A stretch of DNA of 64,000 nt, taken from Flavobacterium johnsoniae UW101. GTDB lineage: Bacteria; Bacteroidota; Bacteroidia; Flavobacteriales; Flavobacteriaceae. The notes below the pieces were generated by a model. That model was given only the letters and a program-made list of their open reading frames with translations. It had not been told where the DNA came from and searched no databases. Shown here one piece after another: positions 1 through 7,485 of this stretch. The translations under genes were made by a program, and so were the position numbers. Position 1 is the stretch's first letter. Every line of letters starts with the position of its first letter. The stretch is taken from contig NC_009441.1 in NCBI RefSeq assembly GCF_000016645.1, positions 2,604,001-2,668,000 on the forward strand, read 5' to 3'.

Positions 1-468
1 CATTAACCATGTTTCGGCAATTCCGTTTTTGTTTAAATCTGTAACCTGAAATGTGTTTTTTACAAACGAAGCCACAATATCAACTGGACAATCAGAAATA
101 TAATCGTAAACTTTCCAGGTTTGTTTTGCTTCATTTCCCGAAACTATAAAATGATACGCAAACAATTCGGCATCAGAACCGTCGGTTTCATGTTGAAATT
201 TTTTGTTTATATGATAACCTGTTTCGGTTGTAATCACAATATTATCTCCTGCTTTATCTTTCCATCGAACGGCATTTTTAATAAAACCTTCGTATTTTAT
301 TGAACTTGGAAATTGTGTCGAATCGATTTTTTCTACCGTTAAAACAAAGTCTTTGTCTTCAATTGCTTCTGATTCGGTTTTTGCTGTGGTTTTAATTTCT
401 TCTTTTTTATCTTCTTTACAGCTTGAAAAGAGAATTACAGAAAGTAATACGATGAAAATATTTTTCAT
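1..468 (-). CDS. Hypothetical lipoprotein, cut by the window edge
   Basis: An open frame runs from an ATG at 468 to the left edge without a stop, so the C-terminus is missing. The start reads MKNIFIVLLSVILFSSCKED: a hydrophobic signal sequence ending in the lipobox LFSSC, so Cys17 should be lipidated and the protein exported. The rest is soluble and charged, with the segments TTETGYHI and WKVYDYISDCPVDIVASF; it ends at the edge in DLNKNGIAETWL, which looks like a repeat seen in calcium-binding or FG-GAP-like proteins. No enzymatic motif was recognised. It lies 37 bp downstream of a DinB-like gene on the same strand and could be co-transcribed with it. Confidence 0.75.
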   Translation of the reverse strand, partial: MKNIFIVLLSVILFSSCKEDKKEEIKTTAKTESEAIEDKDFVLTVEKIDSTQFPSSIKYEGFIKNAVRWKDKAGDNIVITTETGYHINKKFQHETDGSDAELFAYHFIVSGNEAKQTWKVYDYISDCPVDIVASFVKNTFQVTDLNKNGIAETWLM

Positions 469-505
469 AAATTTTATTTTGGCGTTTAAAAAATTAATTT
501 GGGTT

Positions 506-973
506 TTATTGAGTAAGTAGCTTTTTAATCAATACAATCTGCCCTAAATGATAATAACTGTGTTCGATCATGCAGTCAATATTTCTTCTATAAGTACCGT
601 ATTTTTCATCAACGAAGGGTTCATTGAGTTTTTCATCTGGCATTTGTTCAACAAAAGAAGCAAATTTTTGACTGTCGTTCCAGAACTTTTCTAAAAAGTT
701 ATTCCATTCTTCCTGTGATTGAATAGGAGGAAAGTCAAAACTGAATTTGTCTTTTATATCGAGTGTTCCGCCTTTAAAAACCTCATTAAGTCCGTTAATG
801 TAATAATGAATATGCTGTGCCAGAATTGCAATTGTATTTAAGTTTTGAATGGGTTTTACTGCGATTTTCCAATCCAGATTTTCGAGCTGGAGTTTGTAAT
901 TTGTGTTTGCAACCCAGGTTCCGTTTAGGATAATTTCTTTAAAACGACTAGCAATTTCTAATGTACTTTTCAT
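506..973 (-). CDS. DinB-family four-helix protein
   Basis: A 155-residue helical protein of the DinB/YfiT superfamily. The three histidines expected to bind a metal are visible: one in the AQHIHYY segment (about residue 54) and two in EHSYYHLGQIV near the C-terminus (about 138 and 142). Members are usually metal-dependent hydrolases or thiol transferases of unknown substrate. I chose the ATG at 973 (MKSTLEIA); a TTG two codons upstream also keeps the frame. A second DinB-like gene with the same YHLGQI ending lies at 29245-29688. Confidence 0.85.
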   Translation of the reverse strand: MKSTLEIASRFKEIILNGTWVANTNYKLQLENLDWKIAVKPIQNLNTIAILAQHIHYYINGLNEVFKGGTLDIKDKFSFDFPPIQSQEEWNNFLEKFWNDSQKFASFVEQMPDEKLNEPFVDEKYGTYRRNIDCMIEHSYYHLGQIVLIKKLLTQ

Positions 974-1007
974 ATTCAAAATTATTTAGGAAGTTATTTT
1001 TACGGTT

Positions 1008-1559
1008 TTATTCCTGCTGAACCCAATCGTATTTACCATTATTTAGGTAAATAATCCCACCTCCGCAGCTTTCATCGGCGTGAATAAAGATTCCGTCGTT
1101 TGGCAGTTTTATTTTGTCTTCTTCTTTTATTTCTTCATCGCCCATAATTTCGCCGTCTTCATTTACATTGTTCCATACAATGTTTCCTTTTGAAGCTTTT
1201 TCGAATACTCCGGCCCAGTCAATTTCGTCAAAACCCTGTCCCAGAATATTATGTCCCATTCCGAAATAATCTGTGCGGTTTCCGTTTCCAAAAATTATTC
1301 GCAGACCACTTTTATCGTTATTTGTACTTCGAACAATTTCAACAGTTTCGTTTTTTCCGTCTCCGTCTAAATCGCATAGAATTTTGTTTGTTTTATGTTT
1401 TGCAGAAATTACAATTGTATCGAAGTCGTCGTTTATAATTTCATTTTCTTCGATTGTTACAACTGTGTCTTTTAAAGCAACTGGTGTTTTGTCGGTTGTT
1501 GATTCTTTTTTGCAAGAGATAAAAATAAAGGCGGATAAAAGTAAAATTTTGAATTTCAT
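1008..1559 (-). CDS. Hypothetical lipoprotein
   Basis: A 183-residue protein starting MKFKILLLSAFIFISCKKES. The hydrophobic segment ends in a lipobox (FISC), so Cys16 is the probable lipidation site. The middle contains CDLDGDGKNETVEIV, a DxDxDG-type calcium-binding loop of the kind found in VCBS/FG-GAP-like proteins, and the C-terminal half has HADESCGGGIIYLNNGKYDWV. The ATG at 1559 gives a clean signal peptide, so I prefer it to an upstream TTG at 1574. It lies 34 bp upstream of the DinB-like gene on the same strand. The function is unknown. Confidence 0.8.
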   Translation of the reverse strand: MKFKILLLSAFIFISCKKESTTDKTPVALKDTVVTIEENEIINDDFDTIVISAKHKTNKILCDLDGDGKNETVEIVRSTNNDKSGLRIIFGNGNRTDYFGMGHNILGQGFDEIDWAGVFEKASKGNIVWNNVNEDGEIMGDEEIKEEDKIKLPNDGIFIHADESCGGGIIYLNNGKYDWVQQE

Positions 1560-1653
1560 GTTTTTGAATTGCAATTTAGGTGTATTTGGAATCGCTAAAA
1601 TATAAAAAAAGGTTTACAAGAAAGTTACAGGAAAATGAAAATTTGCAGCAACA

Positions 1654-2651
1654 GTGTGTCTTTGTTGAAATTAGATTGTTCAACAAAAAATGCTCCAGAG
1701 GAGCATAATATTTATAACAATGATGTACACGCAGATTTCAAGCTCCAGCGGAGCGATATATATATTGTTTAAAATGTGTCGCTCCTCTGGAGCTTTTTGT
1801 GTATGGAAATGAATTGTGCTATAAATATTGCACTCCTCCGGAGCTTTCGCATTAAATAGAAAATGTATTGTTTATTGCAAAATAGCCTCAATTTTTGTCT
1901 CTGATCTATTTGTTGAAATTAAACTGTTTAATTAAAGTATGCTTCTCCGAAGCATAATATTTATAACAATGATGTACATGCAGATTTAAAGCTCCAGCGG
2001 AGCGAAATATATATTGTTTAAAAATATGCCGCTCCTCTGGAGCTTTTTACCAATAGAAATAAATTATCCTATAAATATTATACTCCTCCGGAGCTTTCAC
2101 AGTAAATAGAAATGTATTGCTTATTGCAAAATAGCCTCAATTTTTATTTCTGATTTATTCGTTGAAATTAGATTGTTCAATAAAAAAATGCTCCGGAGGA
2201 GCATAATATTTATAAAAATGATGTACACGCAGATTTCAAGCTCCAGCGGAGCGAAATATATATTGTTTAAAAATATGCCGCTCCTCTGGAGCTTTTTATC
2301 TCTGGAAATAAATTATGCTATAAATATTACACTCCTCCGGAGCTTTCACAGTAAATAGAAATGCATCGATTATTGCAAAATAGCCTCAATTTTTGTTTAT
2401 GATTTATTCGTTGAAATTAAATTGTCTAATAAAAAATGCTCCGGAGGAGCATAATATTTATAACAATGATGTACACGCAGATTTCAAGCTCCAGCGGAGC
2501 GAAATATATATTGTTTAAAAATATGCCGCTCCTCTGGAGCTTTTATCTCTGGAAATAAATTGTGCTATAAATATTGCACTCCTCCGGAGCTTTCACAGTA
2601 AATAGAAATTTATTGCTTATTGCAAAATAGCCTCAATTTTTGTTTCTGATT
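1654..2651. repeat. Four-copy tandem repeat of about 249 bp, rich in GCTCC/GGAGC palindromes
   Basis: The marker GCATAATATTT recurs at 1702, 1952, 2201 and 2449, a period of 248-250 bp. Each unit carries several short palindromes: GCTCCAGAGGAGC at 1692, GCTCCAGCGGAGC at 1742, GCTCCTCTGGAGC at 1781 and CTCCTCCGGAG near 1834 in the first unit, with variants later. Each unit ends in a 34-bp block that matches the 3' end of the neighbouring minus-strand gene (2618-2651), repeated near 1872, 2121 and 2370. Spacing between units is too long, and the units themselves too similar throughout, for a CRISPR array. The same GCTCC-type palindromes recur at 27802-27865. Confidence 0.9.
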
Positions 2652-3066
2652 TTTCTTTAACTGGGCTGTCTGGGCGAAAACTCCAAATAATTAGAAATTT
2701 TCCTTTTGCCAAATATTCTTCCGGACGTTCATCGGTTGGCTGGCCGGCTTTTCCCCATAATAATCCCTGTAGAAATCTGTCGCCTTTAAAAACGTGTTCA
2801 AATTCAAAATACATAATAGAACCGCTGTCGGCTCTGTTTTTAAAACTTTGAATCTGTTTGCTTTTTACGACTCCCACAATATTACTGTAGGTTTCGATAT
2901 CAGTATAAAAATTGCAGGCCTGAGGCGTAACACAAATTTGACCGTCGTTTGCTGTATAACCTTTTGGAATTTCTTTTGTTTTTAACTTTAAATCGGCTAG
3001 GGTCTGGCTGAAAACATTGGCAGTAAATAACAGGAATAATGCCGACAGGGAAATCGTAATTTTCAT
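2617..3066 (-). CDS. Hypothetical secreted protein
   Basis: A 149-residue protein with a Sec signal peptide (MKITISLSALFLLFTANVFSQ, cleavage probably just before or after the Gln). The mature part has a possible disulfide pair in QICVTPQACNFY and a beta-rich segment YFEFEHVFKGDRFLQG. It resembles small periplasmic proteins of unknown function; no catalytic motif was seen. Its last ten codons (SETKIEAILQ) lie inside the final copy of the tandem repeat, and the same DNA block appears three more times downstream, so the gene end took part in the duplication. Confidence 0.8.
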   Translation of the reverse strand: MKITISLSALFLLFTANVFSQTLADLKLKTKEIPKGYTANDGQICVTPQACNFYTDIETYSNIVGVVKSKQIQSFKNRADSGSIMYFEFEHVFKGDRFLQGLLWGKAGQPTDERPEEYLAKGKFLIIWSFRPDSPVKEKSETKIEAILQ

Positions 3067-3104
3067 TGTTTTTGGTTTTAGATTTGGGGAGTTTTGATTT
3101 TAAT

Positions 3105-3467
3105 TTATGATTTTCTAATTTTTATCTGATACACAATTTCCCAAAAAATAATTGAGAAAACAGCATTCGCAAATATGGCGGTTTTAACCTGATACGGATC
3201 GTAATCTATAAACAAATGCAGATTGGTGAATTTTAAAGCCAAGAATAGAGATAAAGCAGCAATACCAATAGCCGAGATTATATTTAGTAATATGTTCCAC
3301 TTTAATCCGAAAAAGGCATAAATGAGATTGAAAACGGCAAATCCGCAGCCTAAAGTTATATAAGGATCGGTTTTTAATTTTTCGCCTACCGAAAGAAAAA
3401 AGGTTGTAGAAGTAAGGTATAAAAAGAATAGAATTGAGTAAACAAGGATTCGTATTTGTGGTTTCAT
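3105..3467 (-). CDS. Small membrane protein, four predicted helices
   Basis: A 120-residue protein with four hydrophobic segments at about residues 8-27, 38-53, 58-82 and 97-113, and short charged loops between them. It starts at an ATG (3467) with MKPQIRILVYSILFFLYL and ends YQIKIRKS, leaving a basic tail probably in the cytoplasm. No family was recognised. It sits 38 bp upstream of the secreted-protein gene on the same strand and may be expressed with it. Confidence 0.7.
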   Translation of the reverse strand: MKPQIRILVYSILFFLYLTSTTFFLSVGEKLKTDPYITLGCGFAVFNLIYAFFGLKWNILLNIISAIGIAALSLFLALKFTNLHLFIDYDPYQVKTAIFANAVFSIIFWEIVYQIKIRKS

Positions 3468-3504
3468 TTTGTTGTATTTTATTTGTTTGTTTTTCGTTTA
3501 CAAA

Positions 3505-3537
3505 AAAAGCACAAAATCATAAGAACTTTGTGCTTTT
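3505..3537 (-). terminator. Rho-independent terminator of the XRE gene
   Basis: The arms AAAGCACAAA and TTTGTGCTTT form a hairpin, followed on the minus strand by a T run. It lies 25 bp past the stop codon of the XRE regulator. Confidence 0.75.
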
Positions 3538-3561
3538 GCTGGATTTTTATTATCGAGGAAA

Positions 3562-3972
3562 TTATTTTCCTTTTAGTAATTTTTCTAAATATTCGTTTTT
3601 GTCTTTTTCGGCCTGAACTAGACGCTCGTAAAGCTTTTTGTTTTCTTCATAAGATTCAATCAATTTATCTATTGGATTGAATGTTGGATGATATTGAAAA
3701 AGAGCTGCATTATCATGATTGTTAACTGTATTTCCAATAATATTAAATACAGCTTCGTCACTATAATTTTTTATAGCTTCTGCCGAAACGCCTAAAACTT
3801 CAGCAATTGCATCTAATTTATCATCTTCAATGGTTTCACTTCCTTCAATATTTGAAACAGTTTGCTGTGTAACACCAATTGCAAAAGCAAGTGCTTCTTG
3901 TTTCATACCTCTAAGCTCTCTGATTCGGCTTATGTTTCGTCCAATATGTTTTGGTTTTGCTGTTGTAGTCAT
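3562..3972 (-). CDS. XRE-family DNA-binding regulator with C-terminal coiled coil
   Basis: A 136-residue protein. Residues 9-66 form a Cro/C1-type helix-turn-helix: ISRIRELRGMKQEALAFAIG, then VTQQTVSNIEGSE as the recognition helix region. A variable middle is followed by a charged helix (IESYEENKKLYERLVQAEKDK) that should form a coiled coil, probably for dimerisation. Such proteins are common single-gene regulators in Flavobacteriia. The -7-like sequence TATCTTTG at 3977-3984 lies just upstream on the minus strand, and a second, TATTTTTG, lies at 4022-4029. The gene is divergent from the hypothetical gene at 4178. Target genes are unknown. Confidence 0.88.
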   Translation of the reverse strand: MTTTAKPKHIGRNISRIRELRGMKQEALAFAIGVTQQTVSNIEGSETIEDDKLDAIAEVLGVSAEAIKNYSDEAVFNIIGNTVNNHDNAALFQYHPTFNPIDKLIESYEENKKLYERLVQAEKDKNEYLEKLLKGK

Positions 3973-4177
3973 AGCTCAAAGATATTTAAAAAATTTTAGA
4001 TTTTTTGATCGTTGTAAAAAACAAAAATACTTTGTAAGATACAATTATCATTTGTCGATTACCCGAAAATCTATTGATTACTTGCGAGAAGTAAAAATAC
4101 AATTTTTCTTACTTTAAAAATTAAAGATTGTTAAATAAAATAAATGCCCAAAAATACAAACAAGAAATTAAATACCG

Positions 4178-4519
4178 ATGGAAAAAAATGAAATGGAAAA
4201 TGAAGAGAAATTTAGAAAATTAATGTGTTATTATTTTAAAACTCTAAAATCGGCGAATAAAGAAAATGTGCAATATGTTGCCAAAGTTAAATTTTCAAGT
4301 TATTATGAACTTGGCTGTGCTATTAGCGAAATGCTAAAACTATGCGTTTTAGGCGTAGATAACGATGTGCATAAAATTTCAGAAACAGATATAAAAACAA
4401 CTATTAATTTGTCTTTAATTTTAGAAGTTGTACATCAGCTTTTTCCTCTGGATGCATTTGAATTTCTGGATGAAATCGATGAAATGCTTCTTGAAAAAGT
4501 TCAAAATCTAAAAGAATAA
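4178..4519 (+). CDS. Hypothetical acidic helical protein
   Basis: A 113-residue protein, not recognised. It starts MEKNEMENEEKFRKLMCYYF and is mostly amphipathic helix, rich in Glu and Lys, with no signal peptide or membrane segment. It is divergent from the XRE regulator, with 205 bp between them. A composite inverted repeat follows immediately after its stop codon. A second ATG three codons into the frame (at 4190) could also serve as the start. Confidence 0.65.
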   Translation: MEKNEMENEEKFRKLMCYYFKTLKSANKENVQYVAKVKFSSYYELGCAISEMLKLCVLGVDNDVHKISETDIKTTINLSLILEVVHQLFPLDAFEFLDEIDEMLLEKVQNLKE

Positions 4520-4524
4520 TATAC

Positions 4525-4616
4525 TTGCTGGCGCGAGCGTCTCGCTCGTGCACGTAAAGTTTTTGTGTTGTTGATTTCTTCAGCTGTTCACGAGCGGGAC
4601 GCTCGCGCTAGCAGGT
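4525..4616. repeat. GC-rich inverted repeat (REP-like element)
   Basis: Imperfect arms of about 30 bp, rich in GCGAGCGTC and GCTCGTG, lie at 4525-4554 and 4585-4615 around an AT-rich loop. The GC content stands out strongly from the surroundings. Each arm is itself nearly palindromic (GCGAGCGTCTCGCTCG). It begins 6 bp after the stop of the 4178 gene and could act as a terminator, but there is no T run; a dispersed repeat is more likely. Confidence 0.8.
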
Positions 4617-5027
4617 TCTTGTATTAGTGACATAATCTTTGTAAATTGCGTATTACTTGACATTGCTTGAACGCAATTATGTTAAATCGTTTATTATTGA
4701 CACAAATTTTGCGCGAGAAATCTAAAAAATGACGTTTAATTGTGTGGAAAGTAAGTTTTTACTTGTTCATTTTGTGGTTTTTTACGTGTTTTTTTTCATT
4801 TTTTGCGAAAAAGGTGTCATAAAAAACATAAAAAAACGTGTATTTTGGCGATAATAAAATCGTTAAAAAAGGTTAATTAATTAATAGTCAACTGGTTGCT
4901 TATTTAGAATCAATATAAATTAATGTTTTCGGTATTTTAATGTGCACACAAAAGTATTAAATGCGTTATTTTTGACCGTGCGCTTGACGTAAAAGTGACA
5001 ATTACGGATTTCCGTAAAAATAAAAAG

Positions 5028-5056
5028 TCCTACCCGATTCAGTAGAACTTTTTTTG
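5028..5056 (-). terminator. Bidirectional hairpin terminator after the small-protein gene
   Basis: The stem AAGTCCTAC/GTAGAACTT has a short loop and is flanked by A and T runs, so it would work on either strand. On the minus strand it lies about 58 bp past the stop of the small ORF at 5114-5272, supporting that this ORF is transcribed. Confidence 0.7.
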
Positions 5057-5113
5057 TCCATCAACAGCATTCTCTTTGACAAGATCTGTATACCATAATT
5101 AATTGATGCGACT

Positions 5114-5272
5114 TTAGATTTTTACTAGAAATCTATACAGTCCGCCATCAGCTTTGTAGATTCTTTTACCCTTGATTGTTCTATATCTAGAGTAAATATA
5201 TCTATATCCTGCTGGTGCCTCGTTCATGTATAATGAATTTAAAATTAGTACCAATGGAATGATAAGCGTCAA
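5114..5272 (-). CDS. Probable small secreted or membrane-anchored basic protein (52 aa)
   Basis: The frame reads LTLIIPLVLILNSLY as a hydrophobic N-terminal segment, then MNEAPAGYRYIYSRYRTIK and GKRIYKADGGLYRFLVKI before TAA. A hydrophobic leader followed by a Tyr/Arg/Lys-rich compact tail is not what random AT-rich DNA usually encodes. The start is uncertain: TTG at 5272, ATT at 5281 (adding IDK), or an internal ATG at 5227 that would lose the leader. A -7 box TATCTTTG lies at 5414-5421 and a terminator at 5028-5056, giving a transcript of about 380 nt with a leader of about 135 nt. The function is unknown. I infer export from the leader only. Confidence 0.55.
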   Translation of the reverse strand: MTLIIPLVLILNSLYMNEAPAGYRYIYSRYRTIKGKRIYKADGGLYRFLVKI

Positions 5273-5354
5273 CTTATCAATTTACAGAGTCTTATGTCAA
5301 AGAACATTCACATTCGAAATTTACTAATCGTTGTAAATTCGATTACGCAACATC

Positions 5355-5391
5355 AAAGGCTAGTGCTTCTCAGGGCATATTAGCCTTTTTT
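5355..5391. other. Hairpin in the leader of the small-protein gene; terminator-like on the plus strand
   Basis: The arms AAAGGCTA and TAGCCTTT surround an 18-nt loop. On the plus strand a T run follows, like an intrinsic terminator; on the minus strand the hairpin lies near the 5' end of the predicted leader. There is no gene on the plus strand just upstream for it to terminate, so it might end an unseen small RNA. Confidence 0.45.
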
Positions 5392-5413
5392 CCCATTTCT
5401 AGGATTACCTTAA

Positions 5414-5421
5414 CAAAGATA
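5414..5421 (-). promoter_or_regulatory. Bacteroidota -7 box upstream of the small-protein gene
   Basis: TATCTTTG on the minus strand fits TAnnTTTG exactly. A CTTG at 5437-5440 is the nearest -33-like element, but its 15-nt spacing is short. Confidence 0.5.
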
Positions 5422-5849
5422 CTTAATAGTCCTGTTCAAGCATCATGTGTATTATTAATAAATTTGGTTTTAAGTTTGTAAATATTTGATTTTTAAATAA
5501 TTATCATGTTCGACTTGTTAAACTTTAACAATAATTTAACTTTTCAAACCCAAGACTTTAACATTTGATGTTTATATTATATAGTATGATGATAAGAAAA
5601 AACAAATATAAATAGTTTTTGATTATTTTGCAATACCATTATGATTGTTTTTACTTATAATTATACTTTGCTCCACTCAATTCCGTTCAGCCCTTCGAAT
5701 CTTAATTGTTCCAATAATTCTAAGTGATTCAATTTTAATTTCTAACGGGGGCAAAAAATATAGCCGAAAGACCGATTCGAACGGACGCGTTCAACGACTT
5801 TGTAAAACGCTAATTTTAGCAGCTTCAAATTCCAAAACTTTTTGGAGTT

Positions 5850-5985
5850 TCTTGCAGAGATTTCTCCTTCGTCGAAATGACAAATTTGGTGGTTAGTTTT
5901 CGGGTGGTCTATACTGAAATGAAAAGAATACTTTGTGGAGCTACTTGCGAAGATTTCTCCTTACGTCGAAATGACAAATATTGTG
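5850..5985. repeat. Two diverged copies of a short dispersed repeat
   Basis: The sequence GATTTCTCCTT..CGTCGAAATGACAAAT occurs at about 5858-5886 and again at 5951-5979 on the same strand. A related motif, CTTCGACTTCGCTCAG, occurs at 6001-6016 and at 9514-9529. These are probably remnants of intergenic repeat elements; short open frames across them are not genes. Confidence 0.6.
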
Positions 5986-6068
5986 GTTACTTTGCGTGGG
6001 CTTCGACTTCGCTCAGCCTGACAAGACGTTTGCAAAATAATCTAAAATCTAAACTTAAAAATCTGGAA

Positions 6069-6104
6069 TAAAAAAATCCCGCCTCAATTAAGAAACGGGA
6101 TTAA
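6069..6104 (-). terminator. Terminator of lysA
   Basis: The stem AATCCCG/CGGGATT is followed on the minus strand by a run of seven T. It lies about 27 bp past the lysA stop. Confidence 0.85.
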
Positions 6105-6130
6105 AGTGATATTCTCTTTTTTTTCTATTG

Positions 6131-7354
6131 TTAAACCGTAGCAGCAATTTCTTGTGGCAGCGGAATTTGATTTTTAAGTAAATCTTCAAATGTTTCAGCT
6201 TGGCGAATCAAGATTCCCTGACCGTTCATCCATAAAACTTCGGCTGGTTTGTATCTTGAATTGTAGTTTGAAGACATTGAGAAACAATATGCTCCGGCAT
6301 TTCTGAAAGATAAAATATCTCCTTCTGTAATTTCCTGAATTCTACGGTTGTTTGCAAAAGTATCAGTTTCACAAATGTATCCAACAACAGAGTAAAAACG
6401 CTCTTTTCCTTTTGGGTTTGAGATGTTTTCGATATGGTGCGAAGATCCGTATAACATTGGACGGATTAAGTGGTTGAAACCACTATCTACTCCAGCAAAA
6501 ACGGTTGATGTTGTTTGTTTTACAACGTTTACTTTTACTAAGAAATGACCTGCTTCGCTTACCAGGAATTTTCCTGGTTCGAAAATCAGCGTTAAATCTC
6601 TTCCATATTCAGCACAGAAAGCGTTGAATCTTTTTGATAATTTTTTACCTAATTCTTCGATGTCTGTTTCGATATCGTCTTTTTTGTAAGGAACTTTGAA
6701 GCCGCTTCCAAAATCTAAGAATTGTAAATCTTTGAAATGTTTAGCTGTATCAAATAAGATTTCAGCAGCATACAAGAATACTTCGATATCTAAAATATCA
6801 GATCCTGTGTGCATGTGAATTCCCACGATGCTCATTTTTGTGTTTTCGACAATTCGCAATATATGCGGAATCTGGTGAACAGAAATCCCGAATTTACTAT
6901 CGATGTGTCCCACAGAAATGTTAGCGTTTCCGCCCGCCATTACGTGTGGATTGATACGAATACATACCGGAATATGCGGGTGTTTTGTTCCGAATTGCTC
7001 CAGAATAGATAAGTTGTCAATATTAATTTGTACACCCATTGCGGCTACTTCTTCGATTTCTTCCAGAGAAACGCCGTTTGGTGTAAAGAAAATTCTTTCG
7101 GGTTCATAGCCAGCATGAAGTCCTAATAAAACTTCCTGAATTGATACAGTATCTAAACCAGACCCCATGTTCTTTAATAACTGAAGAATCGCAACATTTG
7201 ACAATGCCTTCATGGCGTAATTAACTCTTAAGTTTTCTACCTTAGAGAAAGCTTTAGTTAACCTATTGTACTGAGATTGGATTTTTTCGGCATCGTAAAC
7301 ATACAACGGACTTCCAAATTGGTCTGCTAACTGCAGTAAATCTTTTGCTTGCAT
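6131..7354 (-). CDS. lysA: Diaminopimelate decarboxylase
   Basis: A 407-residue PLP enzyme of the alanine racemase/group IV decarboxylase fold; it converts meso-diaminopimelate to L-lysine in the last step of lysine synthesis. Visible features: the PLP lysine K49 in VNYAMKALSN; the barrel motifs HMHTGSD and LDFGSGFKVPY; the phosphate-binding EPGKFLV; and the C-terminal active-site Cys segment GYICETDTF, which comes from the other subunit of the dimer. The length is normal for the family. It stands alone with its own promoter and terminator, so it is probably a single-gene unit. Confidence 0.95.
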   Translation of the reverse strand: MQAKDLLQLADQFGSPLYVYDAEKIQSQYNRLTKAFSKVENLRVNYAMKALSNVAILQLLKNMGSGLDTVSIQEVLLGLHAGYEPERIFFTPNGVSLEEIEEVAAMGVQINIDNLSILEQFGTKHPHIPVCIRINPHVMAGGNANISVGHIDSKFGISVHQIPHILRIVENTKMSIVGIHMHTGSDILDIEVFLYAAEILFDTAKHFKDLQFLDFGSGFKVPYKKDDIETDIEELGKKLSKRFNAFCAEYGRDLTLIFEPGKFLVSEAGHFLVKVNVVKQTTSTVFAGVDSGFNHLIRPMLYGSSHHIENISNPKGKERFYSVVGYICETDTFANNRRIQEITEGDILSFRNAGAYCFSMSSNYNSRYKPAEVLWMNGQGILIRQAETFEDLLKNQIPLPQEIAATV

Positions 7355-7371
7355 TTTTAAATCATTTTGGG

Positions 7372-7402
7372 CAAAGTTATTACACTTTTATCTATCAGCA
7401 AA
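7372..7402 (-). promoter_or_regulatory. lysA promoter
   Basis: On the minus strand TTTG (7402-7399), a 19-nt spacer and TAACTTTG (7379-7372) match the Bacteroidota -33/-7 consensus TTTG-N19-TAnnTTTG. The -7 box ends 18 bp before the lysA ATG, so the leader would be very short. Confidence 0.75.
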
Positions 7403-7485
7403 TAATTTGTAGAAAAATAACAAATTATAACAAATTGTTTTATTTTAAACAAAAAGTTGCTTGTTTTGGAATTTTATAACCTTTT

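Larger units (their letters stand above)
4617..6070. other. Gene-poor region with only one small probable gene
   Basis: About 1.45 kb without a conventional gene. 4617-5020 is AT-rich with no frame I can support. 5028-5421 holds the probable small-protein gene with its terminator, leader hairpin and -7 box. 5422-5850 is AT-rich, with only short frames of atypical composition. 5850-6030 contains repeat fragments. I saw no tRNA, tmRNA or RNase P signature. Confidence 0.6.

Noticed and set aside
2173..2358. 61-codon plus-strand frame
   Set aside because: It lies wholly within the tandem repeat and is broken by stops in the other units.
1654..2651. CRISPR-like array
   Set aside because: The repeats are about 249 bp long and contiguous, with no unique spacers of constant length, and there are no cas genes.
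4640..5000. Replication origin or integration site
   Set aside because: The DNA is AT-rich, but no DnaA-box cluster, no tRNA end and no integrase are present.
5640..5800. tRNA-like text (TTCGAA words)
   Set aside because: No acceptor stem, anticodon arm or CCA-compatible end could be built; the match is only to short words.
5645..6071. Two overlapping plus-strand frames (83 and 64 codons)
   Set aside because: They run through dispersed repeat fragments, and the translated text has no protein-like pattern.
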